Made by a program: the position numbers and the translations under genes
Assembly (NCBI GenBank): GCA_911728435.2
Contig: OU452199.1
Location: 14,518,860 to 14,582,859, forward strand
Source of the DNA: Apoderus coryli
Lineage: Eukaryota > Arthropoda > Insecta > Coleoptera > Attelabidae
Direction: 5' to 3'
DNA: 64,000 nucleotides
The notes under the pieces: generated by a model
Told to the model about the DNA's origin: nothing
Database searches by the model: none
What the model saw: only the letters and a program-made list of their open reading frames with translations
Shown: positions 23,530-34,699 of the stretch, in pieces
Position numbering within the stretch: the stretch's first letter is position 1
Layout of the letters: each line of letters begins with the position of its first letter

Positions 23530-23918
23530 CGGTTCAAGAATAATAAAAAAATAAATATGTTTTCGACATATTTGACATTTTATGTCAAAAATGACGTTTT
23601 CAGGATAAAGAATAATAACAATTTTTTATTATATGGAAACTTTAATAATTTAATTTTATAATTTTTTTTTTGCATCAGAAATAAGGGCACGTTTATGAAA
23701 GGATGTCTATTCCAAAAAATAATTTTCAAAATATTGACAATTTTACATTTTTCTATTACAATAGTGATATGAATTTGAAATTTAATTGATTTTAGTTGGC
23801 CATGCTGGCTTTAGAAAGCAAATAAATATAACACTTGTCAAAATTAATCAAGTTTGACTAAATGTATAGCCACTTGTCATACAGGGTTATAAAGAGAATA
23901 AAATTTGAAACATTTTCA
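23530..23918. other. AT-rich DNA, nothing recognised
   Basis: Only a small TATTTGACATTTTATGTCAAA hairpin-like string near 23570. Confidence 0.4.
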
Positions 23919-23919
23919 T

Positions 23920-24660
23920 ATACACTGTGTCCAAGTTAAGAATGGGATAGCATTGGAATCTTATAGAAGCGGTACAAGTTACAATAAATTCGAGAAGAGA
24001 AAAGTTGTACATGTACATGTAAATAGTGTTTTCAAAAGAAAACTAATTTTTCAAGAATTTTTGAAATAACAATTTTTCGCGAATTTAGTTTTTATTTATT
24101 TTTTATATTTTTACAGAGCACTGCACTGCACTGAACATTGTTACTTTTTGATGAGAAAAAGATAGCATTTAGAAATTTTCACTACGCCGTTTCGTTTTTT
24201 TAAATACGGTCCTGGATTTTTTATTGTTAAATTTAAAGTCATTTTCAATTCAAAAGTAGGTGGTATATCACCAGAGTTCATTGTTTTTAGCTGTTATTTA
24301 AAATTATTCAAGAAAAATCGCCATAGTTTGGCGCTTATTTTGCGTAAAACATTCATCTGAAAAAGGCGTTGTTTTAATAACATCGAAAAGCACAAAAATT
24401 TCAACTAAATTTAAAAAACCGCGTCAGAATAAAATGTTGTATTATACTGAGAATAAATAAATTGTCAAATAATAATAAATAATTGTGAGTAACGACGAAA
24501 GAATGTTTTTGTAAAACCTACTACTCTGCATTAATTGCTTTAAATTGAACCATAAAAAATCCAGCCGTAATAAGAAAAACCAAGTTGATGATGGTTATCC
24601 CAAAATGAAACGTCGTAGTGAACATTTCTAAACGCTCTCCTTTTCTCCCCAAAAATTAAC
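23920..24660 (+). mobile_element. TGTGTCCAAG-family element, copy 2, with internal inverted arms
   Basis: It starts ATACACTGTGTCCAAGTTAA and is colinear with the 47531-49442 copy through AGGTGGTATATCAC and TTTTAGCTGTTATTTAAAAT. The blocks at 24160-24240 and 24545-24655 are inverted copies of each other; each carries a decayed hammerhead-like end (GAAACGTCGTAGTG on plus, CGAAACGGCGTAGTG on minus). The right terminal repeat is missing. Confidence 0.6.
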
Positions 24661-24672
24661 AATTAACTTTCT

Positions 24673-24720
24673 CATTTTATCGGGGTTTTCTCTCACTTGA
24701 GAGAAAACCCCGATAAAATG
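24673..24720. repeat. 48-bp perfect hairpin
   Basis: CATTTTATCGGGGTTTTCTC is followed after a four-base loop by GAGAAAACCCCGATAAAATG. Both arms agree at every base. It is much GC-richer than its surroundings. Its role is unknown. Confidence 0.85.
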
Positions 24721-24724
24721 TCAC

Positions 24725-25440
24725 TGGTTAACTATTTAAAAGATTGTTTATGTCAAGAAATGACTTTTTGAAAGAATATAGCGGTCCCTAAATTTGAAAA
24801 AATATTTAAAGGCGTTTTTGAATTATGGAATAATTTTAAATTTGAACTTTTGACATCCTGTCAAAATGTATGAATTAGCGAGAGCTTTCTGTGGTAGAGT
24901 GTTTTCGGTCGAATATAGCCCGAATATAACCCTGTATATTAGATTAAAAAAGATATAAACATTGATTATTTTGTCTCTCTCAGTACCTCATTTGGTTCAA
25001 AATAGTCTTATAATTTATCACATGGAAAAAATGGCAGAAGGGCAGGACCCGCAAAATTCATTCGAAACTTACTTAAACATGATCAAAATTTAATTCTATA
25101 CAACTTCGAAAACGTTCATAAGCATTTCAAATACTACCTCAGTGGTTTTCGAAGTCACTGATCAGGAATTTGATGCAGCGAGTGGGATTAATTAAATTAT
25201 TAATCGAAAATGTGGTAAGCAGAAGTTTTACCCCAAACGACGTGACATTTTAAATTGGTTTTTGCTTAGGCACACGGTTCCTGACACGTTTTGCATCCCT
25301 TTTTTTATCGAGAAATCCGTCCTATACCAGGTCCCATCATCCCTCTCGAGTTTCCGGAATTAAAAGCTGAACTCAGAATTGTAATCAGCGGCCCCGATAA
25401 TCGATAAACGCTTAGGTCATATGTGTACCAAGTTTATATT
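24725..25440. other. AT-rich DNA, nothing firmly recognised
   Basis: A GC-richer patch at 25310-25430 is of unknown nature. No family motif. Confidence 0.4.
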
Positions 25441-25919
25441 TTAAGGGTCTGGTGCCCTAGCCTGCAGCTCGAAATAACTACTTTTTTTGGATTTTTTTTT
25501 TATGTGATCATTAAATAGACTATTTTGAACATAATTAGCTATGGTATTTTCACTTTTTTAAAGTTGATTATAAAATAGGCTAGATTAAGTACTTACAAAT
25601 TTCATATACTATACGCGGCATTGCATATTCATAGCTCTTTCAAAATTATCATATAAATGATTAATTCGCCTCTTTCAAACACATTTTAAGTAACAAAATT
25701 TGTAAAACAATTAATTAGTAACAAAATAATGATAGAAATTAATAATTCACAACTTATTTACTACCAATTTATAATAACAATAACAGGAAACCTATAACCT
25801 ATATGTCAACAATGCATTGGAAACAAATATAATTAAACCGTCAACGTTGCCTCGTTGCCAGATTGTATCTGATTTCATTAAATCTAATTATATTAATATA
25901 ATTTAATTTTTCTACGATC

Positions 25920-28900
25920 ATGCAAAGAATTACTAGTTTTGCAGTACCTATTGCAATCGTTTTCTTTCTACATCTCAGGTAAGTTGAACTGTTGTGATAT
26001 GAATATTTACCACTCACCTCATTTTAAATTTTGAGTAGCGTTCAAGGAAAGAATGCAACTAGGTTATGTAGGTAGCTAGGACCTTATTATTTATATATTT
26101 TTTCTGTGACGGGAAAAAAAGTTGACATATTATCTCTGTATCCTACCAACCTAACTAACCTCCTACCTACCTAACTAATCTGAAACTGCGCACATATCAG
26201 GCCTGCACATAGCAAGGGCTTCGCCCTTGCTTTCCTACTTAACTACCTACCTAACTAACTACCTACGTACTGACCAAACCTCCTACCTACCTAACTAACC
26301 TCCTACCTACCTTACTAACCTCCTACCTACCTAACTAACCTCCTACCTACCTTACTAACCTCCTACCTACCTACCTAACTAACCTCCTACCTACCTTACT
26401 AACCCCCTACCTACCTAACTAACCTCCTACCTACCTAACTAACCTTTTACCTACCTAACTAACCTCCTACCTACCTAACTAACCTCCTACCTACCTTACT
26501 AACCTCCTACCTACCTAACTAACCTCCTACCTACCTAACTAACCTCCTACCTACCTTACTAACCTCCTACCTACCTTACTAACCTCCTACCTACCTAACT
26601 AACCTCCTACCTACCTAACTAACCTCATACCTACCTTACTAACCTCCTATCTACCTAACTAACCTCCTACCTACCTAACTAACCTCCTACCTACATTACT
26701 AACCTCCTACCTACCTTACTAACCTCCTATCTACCTAACTAACCTCCTACCTACCTAACTAACCTCCTACCTACATTACTAACCTCCTACCTACCTTACT
26801 AACCTCCTACCTACCTAACTAACCTCCTACCTACCTAACTAACCTCCTACCTACCTAACTAACCTCCTACCTACCTAACTAACCTCCTACCTACCTACCT
26901 AACTAATCTGAAACTTAAACCTCATGCGCACATATCGGGCCTGCACTTAGCAAGGGCTTTGCCCTTGCTTTCCTACTTAACTACCTACCTAACTAACTAT
27001 CTACCTACCGACCAAACCTCCTACCTACCTAACTAACTATCTACCTACCGACCAAACCTCCTACCTACCTAACTAACTACCTAACTACCTACCTACCGAC
27101 CAAACCTCCTACCTACCTAACTAACCTCCTACCTACCTTACTAACCTCCTACCTACCTACCTACCTAACTAACCTCCTACCTACCTTACTAACCCCCTAC
27201 CTACCTAACTAACCTCCTACCTACCTAACTAACCTCCTACCTACCTAACTAACCTCCTACCTACCTTACTAACCTCCTACCTACCTACCTAACTAACCTC
27301 CTACCTACCTTACTAACCCCCTACCTACCTACCTAACTAACCTCCTACCTACCTAACTAACCTTTTACCTACCTAACTAACCTCCTACCTACCTAACTAA
27401 CCTCCTACCTACCTTACTAACCTCCTACCTACCTAACTAACCTTTTACCTACCTAACTAACCTCCTACCTACCTAACTAACCTCCTACCTACCTTACTAA
27501 CCTCCTACCTACCTAACTAACCTCCTACCTACCTATCTAACCTCCTACCTACCTTACTAACCTCCTACCTACCTTACTAACCTCCTACCTACCTAACTAA
27601 CCTCCTACCTACCTAACTAACCTCCTACCTACCTTACTAACCTCCTATCTACCTAACTAACCTCCTACCTACCTAACTAACCTCCTACCTACATTACTAA
27701 CCTCCTACCTACCTTACTAACCTCCTACCTACCTAACTAACCTCCTACCTACCTAACTAACCTCCTACCTACCTAACTAACCTCCTACCTACCTAACTAA
27801 CCTCCTACCTACCTACCTAACTAATCTGAAACTTAAACCTCATGCGCACATATCGGGCCTGCACTTAGCAAGGGCTTTGCCCTTGCTTTCCTACTTAACT
27901 ACCTACCTAACTAACTATCTACCTACCGACCAAACCTCCTACCTACCTAACTAACTATCTACCTACCGACCAAACCTCCTACCTACCTAACTAACTACCT
28001 AACTACCTACCTACCGACCAAACCTCCTACCTACCTAACTAACCTCCTACCTACCTTACTAACCCCCTACCTACCTAACTAACCTCCTACCTATCTAACC
28101 TCCTCCTACCTAACTAACCTCCTACCTACCTAACTAACCTCCTACCTACCTAATTAACCTCCTACCTACCTAACTAACCTCCTACCTACCTTACTAACCT
28201 CCTACCTACCTAACTAACCTCCTACCTACCTTACTAACCTCCTACCTACCTACCTAACTAACCTCCTACCTACCTTACTAACCCCCTACCTACCTAACTA
28301 ACCTCCTACCTACCTAACTAACCTTTTACCTACCTAACTAACCTCCTACCTACCTAACTAACCTCCTACCTACCTTACTAACCTCCTACCTACCTAACTA
28401 ACCTCCTACCTACCTTACTAACCTCCTACCTACCTAACTAACCTCCTACCTACCTAACTAACCTCCTACCTACCTTACTAACCTCCTATCTACCTAACTA
28501 ACCTCCTACCTACTAACTAACCTCCTACCTACATTACTAACCTCCTACCTACCTTACTAACCTCCTACCTACCTAACTAACCTCCTACCTACCTAACTAA
28601 CCTCCTACCTACCTAACTAACCTCCTACCTACCTAACTAACCTCCTACCTACCTACCTAACTAATCTGAAACTTAAACCTCATGCGCACATATCGGGCCT
28701 GCACTTAGCAAGGGCTTCGCCCTTGCTTTCCTACTTAACTACCTACCTAACTAACTATCTACCTACCGACCAAACCTCCTACCTACCTAACTAACTACCT
28801 AACTACCTACCTACCGACCAAACCTCCTACCTACCTAACTAACCTCCTACCTACCTTACTAACCCCCTACCTACCTAACTAACCTCCTACCTATCTAACC

Positions 28901-29105
28901 TCCTCCTACCTAACTAACCTCCTACCTACCTAACTAACCTCCTACCTACCTAATTAACCTCCTACCTACCTAACTAACCTCCTACCAACCATTTTTTGCA
29001 CTATTTCGATTGACAGTTTGTGAGAAATCGAGTTTAAATGACAGTGATATTTTGCGTTCCTTTTACTACAAAAATGAAAATATTGATTATCAAATTATTA
29101 TGTAG
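25920..29105 (+). CDS. Candidate two-exon secreted mini-peptide (speculative)
   Basis: An ATG at 25920 opens MQRITSFAVPIAIVFFLHL, which has the form of a signal peptide (short basic N-region, then a hydrophobic core), and runs into a perfect splice donor, CAG/GTAAGT, at 25976-25984. The next 3 kb is the satellite, read as an intron. An acceptor-like ATGACAG ending at 29044 would join in phase to SDILRSFYYKNENIDYQIIM and a TAG at 29103-29105, with AATAAA at about 29112. The predicted product is 39 residues. The signal-peptide-plus-donor is seen directly; the acceptor is weak (poor pyrimidine tract) and the second exon is inference. It lies wholly within the TIR element. No family recognised. 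Confidence 0.25.
26141..28990. repeat. 2.85 kb satellite of a 20-bp CCTACC/CTAAC unit with higher-order structure
   Basis: The unit AACCTCCTACCTACCTAACT is repeated well over a hundred times with single-base variants (CCTTACTAAC, CATTACTAAC, CCTTTTACC). Blocks of units are separated by a spacer of about 66-95 bp starting AATCTGAAACTTAAACCTCA and containing the hairpin GCAAGGGCTTTGCCCTTGC. Spacers begin at 26176, 26905, 27823 and 28663, so the higher-order period varies (about 730, 920, 840 bp). Strand asymmetry is extreme: the plus strand is almost free of G outside the spacers. No coding role. Confidence 0.95.
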
Positions 29106-29539
29106 AATGAAAATAAAATCTGGCAACATTGATACTGATTGAAGAATAATGACATTTGTTTCAAATTAAATAATACCAAACATAACCAATTTTAATTAGA
29201 ACTGCTTATTATTGAGAAAATGATAATATTTATTACTGAAATTAAAACTACATAAATATTTGAACTTATTGTCCAATACGAGGTCCAATATGTACAAAGT
29301 TATCCAAGAATTGATGTAACTATGGAACTTCTATTAAACTGAATTGATATAAGTACTATTTTAACACATTTAGTACCATAGTATGCGTGAGTACATAATC
29401 TAGTTTATTTTATAATCAACTTAAAAAAAGTGAAAATACCATAGCTAATTATGTTCAAAATAGTCTATTTAATGATCACATAAAAAAAAAATCCAAAAAA
29501 AGTAGTTATTTCGAGCTGCAGGCTAGGGCACCAGAGCCT

Positions 29540-30640
29540 ATTTTCATAATGTTGACCTAGGTTTAGAATGAATTCTGGGTATTGGAAATTTTTATCTGAA
29601 AATCTAAAAAATTCAAATCACTTACACCTGGTGTCCTCCTTTTAACCTCCTGGATACCATACCATCACCACCAATAACCATCCTTTACATAATATCAAAC
29701 ACCACTCTTCACTATTTGGATTTAAAAACTTAATATTAGAAACCATATTACCGATTTTTTTTTTAGTATACACATCAATATTACGCGACGCACACGGATA
29801 TAATTGAAAATATATTAAATATTATTAAATCACAAAACAAATATACACACAATTAATATATTACGGGATCGCAATGTATAAGACATTCTTCGTGGTATTG
29901 TAAAATGCCAAAATATGTTCAAGAATCTATAAAACATCTGTACACTTGACCGAAATGTTCTGTACTGAATACAATAATATTTCATTTTATTAACATAAAA
30001 TTATAACACGTAGGTATTTCATTCAAATATATCCCGAAAAATCGATATATGGCCGTGCCCAAAGAAATATAAAAAGTAAACAATTCCATTGTAGTTCTAA
30101 AATAATATTTTAAAATATTGCAGATAAGAAAACAGAAAAAAAAAACTAAGAATGTAAACAACTGAGTAATTTTATTTAGTTTTAGTTTAGTTTCAAAAGT
30201 TGACTTGTTTCTTACAGGAAAATTCCGATATAATTATTTAGAGTTGACCTAACAACCAATAGTTTGGAAACAGATATTTCTATACAGGGTGTCTCGGAAA
30301 CTATGAAAAAATAAGATGACAAGTTCCTATATTTTTTCTCAACCTTCTTTACAGAGATATTGCCCCATATAAAGTGCCGTTCAAAATCGGTTGTCGCCTG
30401 ACCTTCAAATAAAAAAAAAAAGTATTCTTGTTTACTAAATGAATTAGTTTTCAGAAAACAATTTATTCAAAGACTCTTGCAAGCTTTAGACGGTTGAAAC
30501 AAAAAATAAAATTTTAATTCGTATTTTAGAAACTCACTAGTTTTTACATTTCAACTCAAGGATGCTGATTCGAAATTATTAATTTAAAACGTTCGTAAAA
30601 CGGAATCCTTGTTTAATATCGATAACTTGAACCGTTTTCG
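29540..30640. other. AT-rich DNA, nothing coding recognised
   Basis: An element-end-like ATACAGGGTGTCTCGGAAAC at 30282 may be the left terminus of the mariner remnant that follows, but no matching right end was found. Confidence 0.4.
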
Positions 30641-31160
30641 ACAAAAAAACATCACTTGAAGACCATTCCGGTCCTTTTTCTTGGAAGATGCTCGGCTGAA
30701 GAAAATACAGGTCGCGGAATTGGTTGGAGCATCAGATACAACTCATCATCTTGGCATGTCAGTGCAAGATGGGTGCCGAAAATGCTTACGCAACCGTTAA
30801 AACAATAGCGTGTTGAATGTTCTCGTGTGTTTTTGGATCTCTGTAGTGAAGATAAGAGGTGTGTGGGACTGGATTCCAAGCAGAACTCCATGCAATTGCT
30901 TATAAAAGGCACACTCCCACCCAAAAGATCACATTGTCAGCCGAAAAACTTATGGCGACCTTTTTTGGACCCACAAGCAATCCTATTGATTGACTATAAA
31001 CTATAAAGATTAAAGTATTCCTACTGGAGAATACTACGGTTCAATCTTAGAATAACACAAGAAAGGTGGAATATTATCGAAAGTTGTATTGCTCCTGAGC
31101 AAAAAATAAATCCATGGGAAGCAATTTACGAGCGATCAACTACTGAAGGAAGCAGCTTCG
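30640..31160 (+). pseudogene. Mariner transposase relic
   Basis: On the plus strand across frames: EDHSGPFSWKMLG with QVAELVGASDTTHHLGMS (paired-like HTH and the usual 'HLGMSKVCARWVPR' position), RVECSRVFLDLCSEDKR, then PTQKITLSAEKLMATFFG, PTSNPID, and TGEYYGSILE. In intact mariners these are the 'PKKxKxxPSAGKVMATVFWD', 'GIxxIDY' and 'TGxYYxxLL' strings. Many stops interrupt it, and the DD34D catalytic region after it is lost. GC content is clearly higher than the flanks. Confidence 0.65.
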
Positions 31161-31164
31161 GCGT

Positions 31165-33085
31165 TTTCTTCGGCATATTATAAGAATATAAAGAAAGAAT
31201 CATGGTAGTGATTGGGTGTGTCAATTTTGTGGCAAAGTTTGAGGCTCGAGGATCGGTCTGTTTATCCATCTTAGAGTTCACAACAGAAATGCCTGAGTTG
31301 GAATAATTCATACTCGTTAGCGAGTGAATGCTGATGATGATTATAAGAAGATTAAGTAAATTAAACAAATCAAAATTTAAAGTCAACGCCAATGTATTTT
31401 TTGAAATTATAAACGAATTAATTAATACATCTCAGAGTGTAATGTAGGTGAATATATTGAAAAAGGAAAATAATGTAGCATTTTTATTTTCTACCCTTAT
31501 CCCCTCGACCGCGGAATTATTGTATCTACAGGTATACCGAAGTAGGAGGATCAACATTGAAGCCTTGAGATACCTACCAATGATCCATAAACTCAGAGTA
31601 TCATGTGAAAAACTTAAATATGGAATACCTAGGTATAAATGTGTATTATCGACATGTAGGTATGTATAGTGTGGCAAACGAATCTGTAACAACTAAAGAA
31701 ATATATAAACGGCGATTGATAGATGTTTTTATGTGGAGTCCATACGCCTGCATTTAATTTGTTTATTTGGTCGAAGTTTCAAAATAATATTTTCTAGCGA
31801 TTGTGGTACCTACCTACTGATAAAGAAAATTACCATAATTATTTATAAACGGAAACTAGAAAACATTTTTTCAATAAAACCCTGTAGATTGCACTCCGTG
31901 TGCGGGAAACGAAATTCGGTTCAGCTCTATCTGCTTTAATTTAAAGGGAATGTATCGTTACCAGCCTGTCGCTATCTTCCATCTCTCTTGTGTACGCGGT
32001 CTACAGTGGTGTCTCTCTTCCACGCATGCTGTACTAGTCCGGTCGAGTTAGAAAGTGTAATATTATTCTTGTTAAGAAAACAAGTAAACCAAAGATGATA
32101 CACTGGTTTGTAGCTCACTAAAACAGTTTTACCAAAAAAATAGTCAGCTCTTCGTTTTCGGTTGATAAGAATAAAATATATTAACCTGCTTGTCCAAAAA
32201 GTGGTAATCTGGTATTGTTGTAATAAGCCTCTGCGTCTGCGCAGTGAACATGGACATGACTTGGAAATTGCTCTTTTTAGTTACTGAGCATCAAAAATCA
32301 ATAGCCCAGTGGTTTGCGAGGTGTCCAACTCTAGAGTTGATAAGTATGGACCTCCTGGATATTGTCGCCGTCTTTTTTTTAAGTAAATTAGGCTGGTCTA
32401 AAACCTAGGGTTTGTGGTTAGTTGACCGGTTATAAAAGTTATCTGCTCTTGAAAGATAATTGCTGCAACTATATTATTGCATTTTTGACTGGCAAGAAAT
32501 AATCACTTCCCGATCATAATCAAATACTGTCCTACGTACCCATACTTTTTGAGGCTGGGAACAGAAAGACGACAACGTTATTTTTTTTTTTTGAATGAGG
32601 AAGAAAGTTTTTTTTATTGATATGAATAATATTGTGCTTAATTTAAACTAAGTAAAGCTCTTCTAAAAAAGCTGTAGTGCTAGGACAAATTATGAAAACT
32701 ATTACACTTGTTCCTTTTTACAGATGCTACTAATATGATAACGAGGTAACTTTAAATTTAAAATCGTAATTAGCTAATTTTAATTATAATCCAGTTTTGA
32801 AGTGTGACACTTCACCATAGTATAATACAGTAATTTGGACTACCTTCATTATTTATTTATTTTTCCTTTAAATCTCTGATTTTAATATTTGTATAATATT
32901 ATAGTGTAGTTTGCTTTGAATCTCTTACAGCCTGAAGAGGTTGAAATATATTTGCGAAACGTCGCAAACTTCTATTTAGTGTTTACTGTTAACATAGACG
33001 CAAAAGAACAAACTAAAATAAGGAATCGGAAAGATCAAGTGTACGAAAATTCAAGATGAATTAATGATTATTACGACAAGATGTT
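31165..33085. other. AT-rich DNA with one GC-richer patch
   Basis: The patch at 31945-32050 (TACGCGGTCTACAG, CACGCATGCTG) is not recognised. A decayed hammerhead-like motif lies at 32928-32966. Confidence 0.4.
32928..32966 (+). ncRNA. Decayed hammerhead-like motif M
   Basis: CAGC, CTGAAGA, G, a poorly paired stem II (GTTGAAAT/ATATTTGC), GAAA, CGT, C, GCA. The core boxes are intact but stem II has an internal mismatch. Confidence 0.4.
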
Positions 33086-33088
33086 TTT

Positions 33089-33241
33089 GGCGACATCTAG
33101 TGTGACCAGGCAATATGCCCGGTGAAACAAAGTTCATCTAGTGTTGGCAATAAGATTTAATGGAGTTGTTACTTCTTGTCCGACCATCGTTTGTGAACTT
33201 TGTTTCACCGGGCATATTGCCTGCTCACATTAGATGTCGCC
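33089..33241. mobile_element. 153-bp MITE with 48-bp TIRs
   Basis: 33089-33136 (starting GGCGACATCTAGTGTGACCA) and 33194-33241 are inverted copies differing at only two or three positions over 48 bp. The spacer of 57 bp has no coding capacity. Confidence 0.85.
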
Positions 33242-33309
33242 ACAAATATCTATCGGTATATCTCGTGCTAGTATAAGCTCTTCGTAAATGTTGGAAATTT
33301 GAATGACTT

Positions 33310-34115
33310 GGCCTGCCGATGACCATTGATGAGTTGTGGATCCACGAAACGGCCCGTCTGGTGAAAGCATGGTAGTGTGAAGCAAATTTTCAACATAACT
33401 TAAAGTCTTGTTATATTATGTAACAAGCAATTTCGTAATTATTATTATGTTCTTTTGGCTTCATTGTTGTCACTGCTGTCATGCGATGAGATATCCGTAT
33501 GCTTTTGAAGATCTGCAGTCTAGGTACAGATACTATATTATTTCGTGACTGGAATTGGTACCAAGCAAAACTAGTGATGCACTGAAAAGAACTGCCATTT
33601 AACGATTCTAGTCTTTTTGGCGAGTGAAAATCATAATCCCAATCTTTTTGACGGTGATCGATAGGTAGTGTTCCAAACATTCATCATTTAAACAAGATCA
33701 TTAATAAGACACACAGCTATTCAAATGGTTATCGTAGATTTCTAATTATTCCAAAGAAGGTATCCTTAAGCTGATAGCCAAAGCATGTAAAATTAGATTT
33801 TATAAGAATAACACAATAAATCAGCATACTCTCAACTTTACTATGGAGAAGTGCACTGAATCATGCACTATCACCACAACAAATTTATTTATTTATAGAG
33901 CGATAGCTAGTGCCACGTGATTAAAAATTCACTATACCGTTGGACTAGAGGTTAAGTCCAATTACTGATACATGGACGCCCTTATATTTCCTTGTCTAAC
34001 ATTAAAATACTTTAAAACTAGATATTTTTTTTGACAAACAATGTACTTTCAGCAGACACCGTTTCGTCGATCCACGATTCATCAGTGGTGCTTGGTCAGT
34101 TTATGAGAAATGGTC
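33310..34115. repeat. Element with inverted ends containing GGATC-CGAAACGG motifs
   Basis: GATGAGTTGTGGATCCACGA on the plus strand at 33325 and, read inverted from 34110, GATGAATCGTGGATCGACGA are followed in both by AACGG and, some 13 bases on, TGAAAG. The ends look like decayed hammerhead-like motifs (TTGATGA or CTGATGA, then a stem, then GAAAC). No coding similarity inside. Confidence 0.5.
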
Positions 34116-34253
34116 GTCTTTGACAGACACACTCTTTGAGTTTTAGTATGTTGTTATATTTGATAAGCCTGATTAAACCTGAATAATAGTTACAAGTTGC
34201 AAATCTTGCTCTAGCTACAGCTGGCAGAAACATAATACATATTCAATCAATCG

Positions 34254-34690
34254 CTATTGTGAATTTTTCCAGACCCAATCTCGAGAGGAATGTTTCAAAC
34301 TACAATTGCCCGTGTATATTCCCACCATGCAGCGCATACCCAACAACTCCCTGGCTCTTGATTTTGATGGATTAATAATCTCCTGCGAATGTACGAAACC
34401 TGGATAATCTAATCGGCTTCCTCCTCCAAAACTATATGAAGAGAAGTAAATCCTGAATAACTTCCATAGCTGCTGACGTTGTGGCGGATAATGCACCAGT
34501 AATATCCAAACGATGCAAAGCCGATAACTAGGTATTCTTGGATCGTTCGCTGTAAAGTTTTCGCCACCAAGCAATGGCTCCATACTTTATTATTGGTATT
34601 GTAACCATAAATCCTATGGATTTGTTTGAATTTCGTTCCCAGGACTTTACACACATTCGTCGACATGTCCATAAGGACAATCTTGCATTT
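34254..34690 (-). pseudogene. Non-LTR retrotransposon pol C-terminal relic
   Basis: Two minus frames give VCKVLGTKFKQIHRIYGY (typical thumb/RNase-H approach, 'kWgl.pk...wiYt'), a degraded VWSHCLVAK, and then GFVHSQEIINPSKSRARELL with MVGIYTGNCSLKHSSRD. The last part resembles 'lvGlLTGHC-L--H---lG' near the end of pol in several non-LTR clades. Frameshifts and stops are present and the RT core is absent. A 65-bp piece of the same region is at 3535-3605. Confidence 0.5.
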
Positions 34691-34699
34691 TGTTCAGTC

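Larger units (their letters stand above)
25445..29538. mobile_element. 4.1 kb long-TIR element carrying a satellite array
   Basis: The left TIR 25445-25596 and the right TIR 29387-29538 are inverted copies about 95% identical over some 150 bp, beginning GGGTCTGGTGCCCTAGCCTG on the left and GGCTCTGGTGCCCTAGCCTG when the right one is read inwards. The eight flanking bases are TATTTTAA (left) and TATTTTCA (right), a 7/8 match consistent with an 8-bp target duplication. Long TIRs plus an 8-bp duplication would suit a MULE-, hAT- or P-like superfamily; no transposase is present. The inside consists of unique AT-rich shoulders and the 2.85 kb satellite. GTTGCCAGATT occurs in both shoulders in inverted orientation. 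Confidence 0.8.

Noticed and set aside
26141..28990. Telomeric repeat tract (CCTAA/AACCT-like strings)
   Set aside because: The unit is a 20-bp CCTACC/CTAAC mixture with spacers, not a 5-bp TTAGG or TCAGG repeat, and it is enclosed by transposon TIRs.
26141..28990. CRISPR array
   Set aside because: The repeats are contiguous with no unique spacers of constant length, and the genome is plainly eukaryotic.
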